From Streptomyces sp. NBC_01463 (lineage in GTDB: Bacteria; Actinomycetota; Actinomycetes; Streptomycetales; Streptomycetaceae): 64,000 bases of DNA. Below are positions 16,950 through 25,998 of this stretch, in pieces. Numbering within the stretch: the first letter of the stretch is position 1; the number at the start of each line of letters is the position of its first letter. Made by a program: the position numbers and the translations under genes. The DNA lies in NCBI GenBank assembly GCA_036227345.1, contig CP109468.1, forward strand, positions 3,410,001 through 3,474,000, written 5' to 3'. Under the pieces are notes generated by a model. That model did not search any database. It was not told where the DNA came from and saw only the letters and a program-made list of their open reading frames with translations.

Positions 16950-17960
16950 GTGAGCGAAGAGATGAGTGATCTGACGGCGACGACGACTGATATCGACAGC
17001 CGTCTGGAGGGACACCGGGTCGAGCTGACCGGTTACTGCTACCGGATGCTCGGCTCGGCCTTCGAGGCGGAGGACGCGGTCCAGGACACGCTGGTCCGCG
17101 CGTGGCGCAACATCGACAAGTTCGAGGGACGCTCGTCGCTGCGGTCCTGGCTGTACCGCATCGCGACGAACGTCTGCCTCGACATGCTCACCGCGGGCAA
17201 CAAGCGGGCCAGGCCGGTCGACCTCTCCGGGCCGACGCCGCTCGCGCAGGCCGCGCTCAACCCGCTCCCGGAGAACACCTGGCTGGAGCCGATGCCGGAC
17301 GGGCGGATCCTGCCGTCCGTCGCGGACCCGGCCGAGGCCGCCGTCGCGCGCGAGTCGGTACGGCTCGCGTTCGTCGCCGCGCTCCAGCATCTGCCGCCGA
17401 AGCAGCGTGCGGTGCTGATCCTGCGCGAGGTGCTCGCGTGGAAGGCCAGTGAGGTCGCCGAGCTGCTCGACACCTCCGTCGCCTCGGTCAACAGCGCCCT
17501 CCAGCGCGCCCGGGCCACGCTCACCGACCACCAGGGCGAGACCTCGGCCGCCGACGCGGCGGACCCGCTCGACGAGGAGCAGCGCAAGCTCCTGGAGCGG
17601 TATGTGGCGGCGTTCGAGGGCTACGACATGAAGGCGCTGACCGCGCTGCTCCATGAGGACGCCGTCATGACGATGCCGCCGTTCGACCTCTGGCTGCGGG
17701 GCCACGACGACATCACCGGCTTCATGACGTCGATCGGCGCGGCCTGCGCGGGCTCCCGGCTGGTCGCCACCTCGGCGAACGGCACCCCGGCGTTCGCGCA
17801 CTACAAGCCGAATCCGGACGGTCCCGGGTTCGTGCCGTGGGCCGTGCAGGTCATCGACATCCAGGACGGGGCGATCACCGGGATGCACTGCTTCCTGGAC
17901 ACCCCGCGGTGGTTCCCGCTGTTCGGACTGCCGGACCACCTGGACGCCGATGCCGCGTGA
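16950..17960 (+). CDS. ECF-like sigma factor with SnoaL-like C-terminal domain (SigG type)
   Basis: A 336-residue sigma factor: region 2 (FEAEDAVQDTLVRAWRNIDKF, SLRSWLYRIATNVCLDML), region 4 (LPPKQRAVLILREVLAWKAS, TSVASVNSALQRARA), then a ~120-residue SnoaL-like domain (LLERYVAAFEGYDMKALTAL, MPPFDLWLRG). This matches the sigma-70/SigG-like group in which the fused domain probably regulates activity in place of an anti-sigma factor. GTG 16950 or ATG 16962 may be the start. The stop overlaps the next gene (GTGA). Confidence 0.88.
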   Translation: MSEEMSDLTATTTDIDSRLEGHRVELTGYCYRMLGSAFEAEDAVQDTLVRAWRNIDKFEGRSSLRSWLYRIATNVCLDMLTAGNKRARPVDLSGPTPLAQAALNPLPENTWLEPMPDGRILPSVADPAEAAVARESVRLAFVAALQHLPPKQRAVLILREVLAWKASEVAELLDTSVASVNSALQRARATLTDHQGETSAADAADPLDEEQRKLLERYVAAFEGYDMKALTALLHEDAVMTMPPFDLWLRGHDDITGFMTSIGAACAGSRLVATSANGTPAFAHYKPNPDGPGFVPWAVQVIDIQDGAITGMHCFLDTPRWFPLFGLPDHLDADAA

Positions 17961-18283
17961 GGCCTCGGCCGGTGCGGGGGCTGGTCGCGGGATGGGTGGT
18001 GCTGGCCGTCGCGGGCTGGGGCGTGACGCAGTGGGTCGGTGAGCCGGCGGCTACGCCGGGGCCGGCCCCCGTGGCGCCGCCGGCCTCCGGCGCGGAGCCC
18101 GGTCCGCAGCCGGAGTCCGACTGCGCGGAGGCGGTCGCGCGGGCCGCGGAGCGGTCGCGGCCCGCGACGCCGGATCCCTCGGCCACCGCTCTCGCGGCCG
18201 AGGAATCCGTCGTGGGGGCCGACGGGCAGGCCCACCTCAGCCAGGTGGTCTGCGACTACGCGGAGTACGGCGGCAGGGGCTGA
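17957..18283 (+). CDS. small membrane-anchored or secreted hypothetical protein
   Basis: A 108-residue protein starting at a GTG that overlaps the sigma factor stop by four bases. An Arg-rich start leads to one hydrophobic helix (GLVAGWVVLAVAGWGVTQWV), then a Pro/Ala-rich linker and a short domain with two cysteines (ESDCAEAVA and VVCDYAEY). Not recognised. Coupling to the sigma gene suggests a related role, without direct evidence. Confidence 0.6.
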   Translation: MRPRPVRGLVAGWVVLAVAGWGVTQWVGEPAATPGPAPVAPPASGAEPGPQPESDCAEAVARAAERSRPATPDPSATALAAEESVVGADGQAHLSQVVCDYAEYGGRG

Positions 18284-18301
18284 GAGGGGCGCCCCGCCTC
18301 G

Positions 18302-18646
18302 TCAGGGGCCGGGCGTCCCGATGTCCACGGCCGTCGGTCCGTCGTCCAGCCCCACCACATCGTCCAGCCCCACCAGATCGAGCAGCAGCCGGAGTTCGGG
18401 CGGTGTCCCGCGCAGCCGCAGCCGTCTGCCGCCCGCCCGGCGGGCGACGAGCGACAGGCGGGCTATCGCCTCGACCAGAGCCAGGTCGGGCTGGACGATC
18501 CCGCCCACATCGCAGTCCACCGGCTCGGCCGCAGACGGGGCGGTGGCGCCCTCGGGCGTGTGCAGCAGCGCCTCCAGCTCGGCGCAGAGCCCGGGCGCGG
18601 CTGCTCGGGTCACCCGTCCGGAGACGACGAGGACGATCGGGGTCAC
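18302..18646 (-). CDS. STAS domain protein
   Basis: A protein of about 114 residues with a STAS-like fold: strand PIVLVVSGRVTRAA, central DCDVGGIVQPDLALVEAIARL, and a final LRLRGTPPELRLLLDLVGL. STAS proteins often act as anti-sigma antagonists; here the residue where SpoIIAA has its phosphorylatable serine is not obvious. The GTG at 18646 has GGAAG upstream; ATG starts at 18688 and 18709 extend it with poorly supported sequence. Confidence 0.65.
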   Translation of the reverse strand: MTPIVLVVSGRVTRAAAPGLCAELEALLHTPEGATAPSAAEPVDCDVGGIVQPDLALVEAIARLSLVARRAGGRRLRLRGTPPELRLLLDLVGLDDVVGLDDGPTAVDIGTPGP

Positions 18647-18731
18647 GGCTTCCACACCAGACAGACCGGCCGCGCGGCGAAAACTCATCGCCGCGCAGCC
18701 GGTCCGCACGCGTCGTCCGGGGGACGGCAGG

Positions 18732-20009
18732 TCAGGCGATGCGCTCCCGCACCACCGGCGTGGCGGCGAACGGGGTGCCCGCCGGGGCGATGTCGTACGC
18801 CTCCGGGAGCGCCTTCAGGGCGTACTCGAACTTCTCCGGGGTGTCCGTGTGCAGGGTCAGCAGCGGCTGTCCGGCCCGCACCTCGTCGCCCGGCTTGGCG
18901 TGCAGTTCGATGCCGGCGCCGGCCTGGACCGGGTCCTCCTTGCGGGCACGGCCCGCGCCGAGGCGCCAGGCGGCGACGCCGATGTCGTAGGCGTCCAGGC
19001 GGGTCAGTACGCCGGAGGCCGGGGCCGTGACGACGTGCTGTTCGCGGGCGACCGGGAGCGTGGCGTCCGGGTCGCCGCCCTGGGCGGAGATCATCCGGCG
19101 CCAGACGTCCATCGCGGAGCCGTCCGCGAGGGCCTTCTCCGGGTCGGCGTCCTTGAGCCCGGCCGCGTCCAGCATCTCGCGGGCGAGGGCCAGGGTGAGG
19201 TCGATGACGTCCTTCGGGCCGCCGCCGGCCAGGACCTCGACCGACTCTCGGACCTCCAGGGCGTTGCCCGCGGTGAGGCCGAGCGGGGTGGCCATGTCGG
19301 TGAGCAGGGCGACCGTGCGCACTCCGCTGTCGGTGCCCAGCGCGACCATGGTGGAGGCCAGTTCGCGGGCGTCGTCGATGGTCTTCATGAAGGCGCCGGA
19401 GCCGACCTTGACGTCCAGGACGAGGGCGCCGGTGCCTTCGGCGATCTTCTTGGACATGATCGAGCTGGCGATCAGCGGGATGGCCTCGACGGTGCCGGTG
19501 ACATCGCGGAGCGCGTACAGCTTCTTGTCGGCGGGGGCCAGGCCGTCGCCCGCCGCGCAGATGACGGCGCCGGTGGTGTCGAGGACGTTCAGCATCTCGG
19601 CGTTGGAGAGGTGCGCGCGCCAGCCGGGGATGGACTCCAGCTTGTCGAGGGTGCCGCCGGTGTGGCCGAGGCCGCGGCCGCTGAGCTGCGGCACGGCGGC
19701 GCCGCAGGCGGCGACCAGCGGGGCGAGCGGCAGGGTGATCTTGTCGCCGACGCCGCCGGTGGAGTGCTTGTCGGTGGTGGGGCGGGAGAGCGAGTCGAAG
19801 TTCATCCGCTCGCCGGAGGCGATCATGGCGGCGGTCCAGCGGGCGATCTCCGTACGGTTCATGCCGTTCAGAAGGATCGCCATGGCCAGTGCGGACATCT
19901 GCTCGTCGGCGACCTCGCCGCGGGTGTACGCGTCGATGACCCAGTCGATCTGCTCGGGGGTCAGTTCGCCTCGGTCCCGCTTGGTGCGGATGACGGAGAT
20001 GGCGTCCAT
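18732..20009 (-). CDS. deoA: thymidine phosphorylase
   Basis: A 425-residue enzyme: thymidine (or deoxyuridine) plus phosphate to base plus deoxyribose-1-phosphate. The family signature SGRGLGHTGGTLDKLES, phosphate site KHSTGGVGD, LDVKVGSGAF and a C-terminal pyrimidine nucleoside phosphorylase domain (RLDAYDIGVAAWRLGAGRA) are all present. GGAAGGA precedes the ATG. It is the last of the pyrimidine-salvage genes, separated from cdd by a terminator and its own copy of the nucleoside palindrome, so it is independently transcribed. Confidence 0.95.
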   Translation of the reverse strand: MDAISVIRTKRDRGELTPEQIDWVIDAYTRGEVADEQMSALAMAILLNGMNRTEIARWTAAMIASGERMNFDSLSRPTTDKHSTGGVGDKITLPLAPLVAACGAAVPQLSGRGLGHTGGTLDKLESIPGWRAHLSNAEMLNVLDTTGAVICAAGDGLAPADKKLYALRDVTGTVEAIPLIASSIMSKKIAEGTGALVLDVKVGSGAFMKTIDDARELASTMVALGTDSGVRTVALLTDMATPLGLTAGNALEVRESVEVLAGGGPKDVIDLTLALAREMLDAAGLKDADPEKALADGSAMDVWRRMISAQGGDPDATLPVAREQHVVTAPASGVLTRLDAYDIGVAAWRLGAGRARKEDPVQAGAGIELHAKPGDEVRAGQPLLTLHTDTPEKFEYALKALPEAYDIAPAGTPFAATPVVRERIA

Positions 20010-20073
20010 GGTCTGGAGTCCTTCCGGCCGGTTACGTACGTGCGCGATGGGTACGACGCGTGAGTCCCGTTGA

Positions 20074-20089
20074 CTCTACGCGCATAGAG
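20074..20089. promoter_or_regulatory. operator-like palindrome upstream of deoA
   Basis: CTCTACGCGCATAGAG, a 16-bp palindrome with one mismatched pair, 64 bases before the deoA start. It matches the add-site core except for one base. Confidence 0.65.
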
Positions 20090-20100
20090 GGAGAGAGAAG

Positions 20101-20135
20101 CGCCGGACGGGTCGCTGTGCGCGGCCCGTCCGGCG
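20101..20135 (-). terminator. terminator after cdd
   Basis: CGCCGGACGGG (20101-20111) pairs with CCCGTCCGGCG (20125-20135); 11-bp perfect stem, 13-base loop, 17 bases past the cdd stop. It separates the transporter-cdd operon from deoA. Confidence 0.7.
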
Positions 20136-20152
20136 GGTTGCCCTACGGAGTT

Positions 20153-20575
20153 CTAGCCGAGGTGCGAGGGGCCGAACGCCTGCGGGAGCATCTCGTCGAG
20201 GGTGCGGAAGCCGTCCGGGGTCTCCAGGACGAGTTCCGGTCCGCCGAACTCGTGCAGCAGCTGCCTGCACCGGCCGCACGGCACCAGGATCTCGCCCGAA
20301 CCGTCCACGCAGGTGAAGTGGGTCAGCCGGCCGCCGCCGGTGGCGTGCAGCTGGGAGACCAGCCCGCACTCGGCGCACAGCCCGATGCCGTACGAGGCGT
20401 TCTCGACGTTGCAGCCGACGATCGTGCGGCCGTCGTCGACACGGGCGGCGACGCCGACCGGGTACCCGGAGTAGGGCGCGTACGCCCGGGACATGGCGTC
20501 CCGGGCGGCGGCCCGCAGGGCGTCCCAGTCGGCCCCCGCGACGGCGGCGGCGTCCGCGCCGGCGGTGGGCGTCAC
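20153..20575 (-). CDS. cdd: cytidine deaminase
   Basis: A 140-residue tetrameric-type cytidine deaminase, converting cytidine or deoxycytidine to uridine or deoxyuridine. Zinc ligands and the catalytic Glu lie in LCAECG and VPCGRCRQLL; substrate residues in GCNVENASYG. GTG start overlapping the stop of the preceding permease (GTGA), so it is co-translated with the nucleoside transporter: uptake and first catabolic step are one operon. Confidence 0.95.
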   Translation of the reverse strand: MTPTAGADAAAVAGADWDALRAAARDAMSRAYAPYSGYPVGVAARVDDGRTIVGCNVENASYGIGLCAECGLVSQLHATGGGRLTHFTCVDGSGEILVPCGRCRQLLHEFGGPELVLETPDGFRTLDEMLPQAFGPSHLG

Positions 20576-21861
20576 TTGCCCTGGCCCTTGCGGTAGCGCA
20601 TGCCGTCCGCCTTGGGCATCCGCAGCCGCTGCGCGGAGAGCGAGAGGACGAGCAGCGTGACGACGTACGGGGTGGCGCTCACGAACTCGGTGGGCACCGT
20701 GTCCGTACCGAGGTACCAGACCAGGACGGCGGCGGCGATGACCGCGCTGATGACGCCCTGGAGGAAGCTCTTGCGGTAGAGCTTCCAGGCGGCGATGCCG
20801 GCCAGCACGACGACGAGCAGCAGGAGCAGCGCGTGGACGGACTCGCCGCCGTTGCGCAGCTGGAGCGCGTCGGCGAAGCCGAACAGGCCCGCGCCCATGG
20901 CGAGTCCGCCGGGCCGCCAGTTACCGAAGATCATCGCGGCGAGACCGATGTATCCGCGGCCGCCGGTCTGTCCCTCGTTGTAGATGTGCGAGGTGACCAG
21001 GGAGAGGAAGGCGCCGCCGAGTCCGGCCAGGCCGCCGGAGACGATCACCGCGATGTACTTGTACGTGTAGACGTTCACGCCGAGCGATTCGGCGGCCACC
21101 GGGTTCTCGCCGCAGGAGCGCAGCCGCAGGCCGAAGGCGGTCTTCCACAGGATGAAGAACGTGGCGACGAAGAGGACCGCGGCGACGATCGTCAGCAGGG
21201 ACACGTTGGTGACCAGACCGCCGATGACACCGGCCAGGTCGGAGACGAAGAACCAGTGGTGCTTCTCGATGGAGTGCAGTCCGTCCGAGAGTCCCGGGAT
21301 CGTCACCGAGGTGATCTCGTCGGCCGGTGGGGACTGCTTCGGGGAGCCGCCCTTGGCCGCCGCGTCGCCGGAGTTGAACCACAGCTTGGCGAAGTAGGTG
21401 GTGAAGCCGAGCGCCAGGATGTTGATCGCGATGCCGGAGATGATGTGGTCGACGCCGAAGGTGACGGTCGCGACCGCGTGCAGCAGTCCGCCGAGCATGC
21501 CGCCGATGACACCGGCGAGTACGCCGAGCCAGGGGTTGGTCTGCCAGCCGGCCCAGGCGCCGAAGAAGGTGCCCAGGATCATCATGCCTTCGAGGCCGAT
21601 GTTGACCACGCCGGAGCGTTCGGCCCAGAGGCCGCCGAGACCGGCGAGACCGATCGGCACGGCCATCGCGAGGGCCGCGCTGATCTGCCCGGCCGATGTG
21701 ACGTCCTGCGCGCCGGTGATGGCACGCACCGCGGACAGCGCGAGCAGCACGCCCGCGATGATCAGCAGGATGACGGGGAACGAGAGGCGGGTGCGGCCGC
21801 TCTTGCCGCCGGAGACCTTGGGGGCCGCGGGGGGCGGGGTGGAAGTCGCCGTGACGGTCAC
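20572..21861 (-). CDS. nucleoside ABC transporter permease 2
   Basis: A 429-residue permease of the BPD_transp_2 family (PnrA/NupC-type system), with about ten hydrophobic helices after a Pro-rich start. Diagnostic stretches are PIGLAGLGGLWAERSGVVNI, GLEGMMILGTFFGAW and GENPVAAESLGVNVYTYKY. It pairs with the next permease to form the nucleoside channel. GTG start overlapping the previous gene; stop overlapping cdd. Confidence 0.92.
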   Translation of the reverse strand: MTVTATSTPPPAAPKVSGGKSGRTRLSFPVILLIIAGVLLALSAVRAITGAQDVTSAGQISAALAMAVPIGLAGLGGLWAERSGVVNIGLEGMMILGTFFGAWAGWQTNPWLGVLAGVIGGMLGGLLHAVATVTFGVDHIISGIAINILALGFTTYFAKLWFNSGDAAAKGGSPKQSPPADEITSVTIPGLSDGLHSIEKHHWFFVSDLAGVIGGLVTNVSLLTIVAAVLFVATFFILWKTAFGLRLRSCGENPVAAESLGVNVYTYKYIAVIVSGGLAGLGGAFLSLVTSHIYNEGQTGGRGYIGLAAMIFGNWRPGGLAMGAGLFGFADALQLRNGGESVHALLLLLVVVLAGIAAWKLYRKSFLQGVISAVIAAAVLVWYLGTDTVPTEFVSATPYVVTLLVLSLSAQRLRMPKADGMRYRKGQGK

Positions 21862-22973
21862 GCCGACACCTCCTGCTGGTCGGAGTTACGGGCGGCCTGT
21901 GCGGCGAGTTCCGCGCCGACCTTGCTCTGCTGGCGCTTGAGTCCGTAGCGGCGGACGACTTCGTAGGCGATGACGACGCACAGGACGATGACGCCCTGGA
22001 TGACGCCGACGATCTCCTTGTCGTACCCCTCGAACTCCAGCTTTCCGGTGCCGCGTTCCAGGAAGCCCCAGAGCAGTGCGCCGAGCGCGATACCGATGGG
22101 GTGGTTGCGGCCGAGGAGGGCGATGGCGATGCCGGTGAAGCCGATGCCGACGGGGAAGTCGCCGCTGTACTCGTAGCTGTCGTTGAGCAGGGTCGGCATG
22201 CCGATGAGACCGGCGACCGCGCCGGAGATGAGCATCGAGGTGACGACCATCTTCTTGACGTTCACCCCGCTGGCCTGGGCCGCGGATCCGGACTGGCCGA
22301 CGGTGCGCAGGTCGAAGCCGAACCGGGTGCGCGAGAGCGTGAACCAGTACGCGATGCCCGCGACGACCGCGACCACGATGAAGCCCCAGACGGGTGTCGG
22401 GGTGGTCGGGAACTCGAAGAAGTGCGAGGACTCCGGCAGCGGCTTGGTGGAGATCTTGGTGCCGGCCTCGTCGAGGTGGCCGAGGCGGCCCTGCTGGAGC
22501 AGATAGCCGATGATCGCGGTCGCGATGGCGTTCAGCATGATCGTCGAGACGACCTCGCTGACGCCCCGGGTGACCTTGAGGACACCGGCGATACCGGCCC
22601 ACATCGCGCCGACGATCATCGCGGTGAGGATGATCAGCGGGATCTGGAGGGCGCCGGGCAGGGTCAGCGCGCCGCCGACCGCCGCGGCGAAGAAGGCGGC
22701 GAGGCGGTACTGGCCGTCGACGCCGATGTTGAAGAGGTTCATCCGGAAGCCGACGGCCACCGCGAGACCCGCGAGGTAGTACGTCGTCGCCTTGTTGAGG
22801 ATGTAGACCTGGCTGTCCGACTTCAGGCCGTAGTCGAACATGATGCCGAAGGCGCTGAAGGGCTCCTTGCCGGTGGCGGCGAGCACGAGTGCCGTCACCA
22901 GGAAGGCGACCACGATCGCGAGTACGGGGGCCGCGATCCCCAGGAGCAGCCGCTCCTTGTCGATCTTCTTCAT
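21858..22973 (-). CDS. nucleoside ABC transporter permease 1
   Basis: A 371-residue BPD_transp_2-family permease with the signatures GFRMNLFNIGVDGQY and RTVGQSGSAAQASGVNVKKM and nine or ten hydrophobic helices. It forms the membrane channel with the other permease. The ATG overlaps the ATPase stop (TGATG), continuing the translationally coupled operon. Confidence 0.92.
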   Translation of the reverse strand: MKKIDKERLLLGIAAPVLAIVVAFLVTALVLAATGKEPFSAFGIMFDYGLKSDSQVYILNKATTYYLAGLAVAVGFRMNLFNIGVDGQYRLAAFFAAAVGGALTLPGALQIPLIILTAMIVGAMWAGIAGVLKVTRGVSEVVSTIMLNAIATAIIGYLLQQGRLGHLDEAGTKISTKPLPESSHFFEFPTTPTPVWGFIVVAVVAGIAYWFTLSRTRFGFDLRTVGQSGSAAQASGVNVKKMVVTSMLISGAVAGLIGMPTLLNDSYEYSGDFPVGIGFTGIAIALLGRNHPIGIALGALLWGFLERGTGKLEFEGYDKEIVGVIQGVIVLCVVIAYEVVRRYGLKRQQSKVGAELAAQAARNSDQQEVSA

Positions 22974-24628
22974 CGGTCCTCTCCCCCGTCCCGGGGGTCG
23001 GTGTCGGTGCGGTCGGCGGCCGATTCGTCCGGTGCCGGTGAGTCCGCGGGGCGCAGCGACTTCTCCGGAGCCTGGGGCTCCGCCGCCGGGGTTTCCTCCG
23101 CCGGGGTTTCCTCCGGCGCTTCGAGGTGGCCGCTGGCCGCGCCGGTCATCGCCGAGCCGAGCTCCTCGGGGGTGACGGAGGCCGGGTCGGCGTCCGCGAC
23201 CAGCCGGCCGCGGTACATGACGCGCAGGGTGTCGGAGAGCCCGATCAGCTCGTCGAGGTCGGCGGAGATCAGCAGCACCGCGAGTCCCTCGCGGCGCGCC
23301 TCGCGGATCTGGTCCCAGATCTGGGCCTGCGCGCCGACGTCCACGCCCCGGGTGGGGTGCGCGGCGATCAGGAGCTTGGGCGAGTGGCTCATCTCGCGGC
23401 CGACGATCAGCTTCTGCTGGTTGCCGCCGGACAGGGAGGCCGCGGTGACCTCGATGCCGGGGGTGCGCACGTCGTACTCGCGCACGATCCGCTCGGTGTC
23501 GGCGCGGGCCGCCTTCAGGTCGAGGAAGGCGCCCTTGCTGTTGGGGCGCTCGGTGACGTGGCCGAGGATGCGGTTCTCCCAGAGCGGGGCCTCCAGCAGC
23601 AGTCCGTGCCGGTGGCGGTCCTCGGGGATGACGGCCATGCCGTCCTCGCGGCGCTTGCGCGTCGGCGTACGGGAGATGTCCGTGCCGTCCAGGGCGAGGG
23701 AGCCGGCGTCGAGGGTGCGCATGCCCATGATGGCGTCGACCAGTTCGGACTGTCCGTTGCCCTCGACGCCCGCGATGCCGAGGACCTCGCCCTTGTGGAT
23801 GGTGAAGGTGATGCCGTCGAGGACGGCCCGCACCACCCCGTCCGGGTCGGTCGCGGTCAGCCGCAGCCCGTCGACGGTCAGCATCGGGGTGTCGGTGACG
23901 GTCGACTCGCGGGTCTCCGGGGAGGGCAGCTCACTGCCGACCATCAGCTCGGCGAGCTGCTTGGTGGTGGTGTGCTCCGGGTCGGCGGTGCCGACCGTCG
24001 TGCCGCGCCGGATGACGGTGATCTCGTCGGCCACCGACAGGACCTCGCCCAGCTTGTGCGAGATGAAGATGACCGTCAGGCCCTCGGCCTTGAGCTCGCG
24101 CAGGTTGTCGAAGAGCGCCTCGACCTCCTGCGGTACGAGGACGGCGGTGGGCTCGTCGAGGATCAGGGTGCGGGCGCCGCGGTAGAGGACCTTGAGGATC
24201 TCCACGCGCTGGCGGTCGGCGACACCGAGGTCCTCGACCATGGCGTCCGGGCGGACCCCGAGACCGTAGGCGTCGGAGATCTCCCGGATCTTCGCGCGGG
24301 CCCGGTCGCCGATGCCGTACAGCTTCTCGGAGCCGAGGACGACGTTCTCGAGCACGGTGAGGTAGTCGGCGAGCATGAAGTGCTGGTGCACCATGCCGAT
24401 GCCGCGGTCGATGGCGTCGCCCGGGTTGGAGAACGTGGCCTGTTCGCCGTCCACCGCGATGGTGCCCTCGTCCGGCTTCTGCATGCCGTACAGGATCTTC
24501 ATCAGAGTGGACTTGCCGGCGCCGTTCTCACCGACGAGAGCGTGGACGGTGCCGCGGCGCACGGTGATGTCGATGTCGTGGTTGGCCACGACCCCGGGGA
24601 ACCGCTTGGTGATGCCGCGGAGCTCCAC
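22970..24628 (-). CDS. nucleoside ABC transporter ATP-binding protein (two ATPase domains)
   Basis: A double ATPase of sugar/nucleoside type (YufO/RbsA-like), 552 residues from the first canonical start. Domain 1 has Walker A GENGAGKSTLMK and Walker B TLILDEPTAVL; domain 2 has GVEGNGQSELV and signature LSGGNQQKLIVGRE. The last ~60 residues are an acidic Pro-rich tail with repeated ETPAEE units. Start: GTG 24628 has no ribosome site. An AAGGAG (24664-24669) lies eight bases before an in-frame ATC at 24655, whose translation gives nine extra residues, NASTSPHA among them, so a rare AUC start is possible. Confidence 0.92.
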   Translation of the reverse strand: MELRGITKRFPGVVANHDIDITVRRGTVHALVGENGAGKSTLMKILYGMQKPDEGTIAVDGEQATFSNPGDAIDRGIGMVHQHFMLADYLTVLENVVLGSEKLYGIGDRARAKIREISDAYGLGVRPDAMVEDLGVADRQRVEILKVLYRGARTLILDEPTAVLVPQEVEALFDNLRELKAEGLTVIFISHKLGEVLSVADEITVIRRGTTVGTADPEHTTTKQLAELMVGSELPSPETRESTVTDTPMLTVDGLRLTATDPDGVVRAVLDGITFTIHKGEVLGIAGVEGNGQSELVDAIMGMRTLDAGSLALDGTDISRTPTRKRREDGMAVIPEDRHRHGLLLEAPLWENRILGHVTERPNSKGAFLDLKAARADTERIVREYDVRTPGIEVTAASLSGGNQQKLIVGREMSHSPKLLIAAHPTRGVDVGAQAQIWDQIREARREGLAVLLISADLDELIGLSDTLRVMYRGRLVADADPASVTPEELGSAMTGAASGHLEAPEETPAEETPAAEPQAPEKSLRPADSPAPDESAADRTDTDPRDGGEDR

Positions 24629-24753
24629 GGCATGAGGACTGGTGGACGCGTTGATGGCGCACTCTCCTTGGCAGGAGCGGAGGGCGGAGGCGGTGGGGCG
24701 GAAACGGGAAGGCGTGAGCGGGGGGCGGAAAAAGGTACCGCGCCCGAGCCGGA

Positions 24754-24767
24754 GCTACGCGCGTAGC
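24754..24767. promoter_or_regulatory. operator-like palindrome upstream of the transporter operon
   Basis: GCTACGCGCGTAGC, a perfect 14-bp palindrome about 100 bases before the ATPase start, with the same core as the sites at 8155, 20074 and 25999. Confidence 0.65.
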
Positions 24768-24782
24768 GCCACCGAATCGTTG

Positions 24783-24802
24783 GCCACCTGATCACAGGTG
24801 GC
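24783..24802. terminator. small hairpin in the BMP-ATPase spacer
   Basis: GCCACCTG (24783-24790) pairs with CAGGTGGC (24795-24802) around ATCA. It follows the larger BMP terminator on the same strand and may be a second stop or an mRNA leader structure. Confidence 0.4.
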
Positions 24803-24838
24803 GGACCGGGGCCGGTGACCCCCGGTGCGGGGGTACGC

Positions 24839-24886
24839 GATCGGGGCCCGGTCGGGCGGCCGAAGCCACTCGTCCGGGCCCCGATC
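24839..24886 (-). terminator. terminator after the BMP lipoprotein gene
   Basis: GATCGGGGCCCGG (24839-24851) pairs perfectly with CCGGGCCCCGATC (24874-24886), 12 bases after the stop. It would limit read-through into the transporter operon, giving extra binding protein relative to the membrane parts. Confidence 0.7.
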
Positions 24887-24897
24887 TACGGGACGGA

Positions 24898-25938
24898 TCA
24901 GGTCGTGGTCTTGACCGTGATGGTGCCGTCGACGATCTTCTTCTTCGCCGCGTCGAGCTGGGTCTGGATGTCCTTGAGGTGGTCACCCGTGGTGGTCAGG
25001 CTGACGCCGCCCTTGGCCAGGGAGTACGTCTGCGTGCCGGTCAGCGGCTTGCCGTCCTTGACGGACTTGACCAGGTCGAAGACGCCGGTGTCGACGTTCT
25101 TGACGACCGAGGTCAGGATCGACGCCTTGTACTTGGAGAGCGCCGGGTCCAGGGCCTGGTCGGAGTCGACGCCGATGGCCCAGGCACCCTTCTGGCCGGC
25201 GACGGCCTCGATCGCACCGGCACCCGAGCCGCCCGCAGCGGCGAAGATGACGTCGACGCCCTTGTCGAGCATGCCCTTGGCGGCGGCCTTGCCCTTGTCG
25301 GGGCTGCCGAAGCCGGACAGGTCCGAACCGGTGGACAGGTACTGGATCTGCACCGTGGCCGCGGGCTTGGTGTCCTTGACGCCCTGCTGGAAACCGGCGG
25401 CGAACTTCTTGATCAGCGGAAGGTCCACACCGCCGATGAAGCCGACCTTGCCGTCCTTGGACTTCAGGGCGGCCGCGACACCGGCGAGGTACGAGCCCTG
25501 CTCCTCGGTGAAGACGATCGAGTCGACGTTCTTCGCGTCGGCGACGGAGTCGACCAGGCCGAAGTTGACCTTCGGGTACTTGGGGGCGATCTTGTCGACC
25601 GCGTCCTTGTACGCGAAGCCGACGGCGATCACCGGGTTGTAGCCACCCTCGGCCAGCGACTGCAGACGCTGCTCGCGGTCGGCGGGGGTCTCACCGTTCT
25701 TGGCGGTGAGCTCCTTCGTCTGGGCGTCGAACTCGGCCTTGGCCTTGTCGAGGCCGCGGGCGGCGGAGTCGTTGAACGAGTTGTCGCCACGGCCGCCGAC
25801 GTCGTAGGCCATGCCGATCTTCATCTGGCCGTCGTCGGAGCTGCTGCTCTCGTCCGACGAGCTGCCGCACGCGGTGGCGGTGAGTGCCAGCGCCGCGGTA
25901 ACGGCACAAGCTGCGGTGATCTTGGATACCCGGCGCAA
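24898..25938 (-). CDS. BMP-family nucleoside-binding lipoprotein
   Basis: A 346-residue solute-binding lipoprotein: lipobox TATAC with Cys24, a Ser/Asp-rich linker, then a BMP (PnrA/TmpC) domain with MAYDVGGRGDNSFNDSA, GGYNPVIAVGFAY and VGFIGGVDLPLIKKF. It should capture nucleosides for the ABC transporter encoded just downstream. The start is TTG, supported by AAGGAG seven bases upstream. A nucleoside palindrome lies about 60 bases before the start. Confidence 0.93.
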   Translation of the reverse strand: MRRVSKITAACAVTAALALTATACGSSSDESSSSDDGQMKIGMAYDVGGRGDNSFNDSAARGLDKAKAEFDAQTKELTAKNGETPADREQRLQSLAEGGYNPVIAVGFAYKDAVDKIAPKYPKVNFGLVDSVADAKNVDSIVFTEEQGSYLAGVAAALKSKDGKVGFIGGVDLPLIKKFAAGFQQGVKDTKPAATVQIQYLSTGSDLSGFGSPDKGKAAAKGMLDKGVDVIFAAAGGSGAGAIEAVAGQKGAWAIGVDSDQALDPALSKYKASILTSVVKNVDTGVFDLVKSVKDGKPLTGTQTYSLAKGGVSLTTTGDHLKDIQTQLDAAKKKIVDGTITVKTTT

Positions 25939-25998
25939 GGGAAGGCTCCTTCAAACCTGACCGAAGCGCCTCTTCCGGCGCTGGTTTCGCGGCGATCG

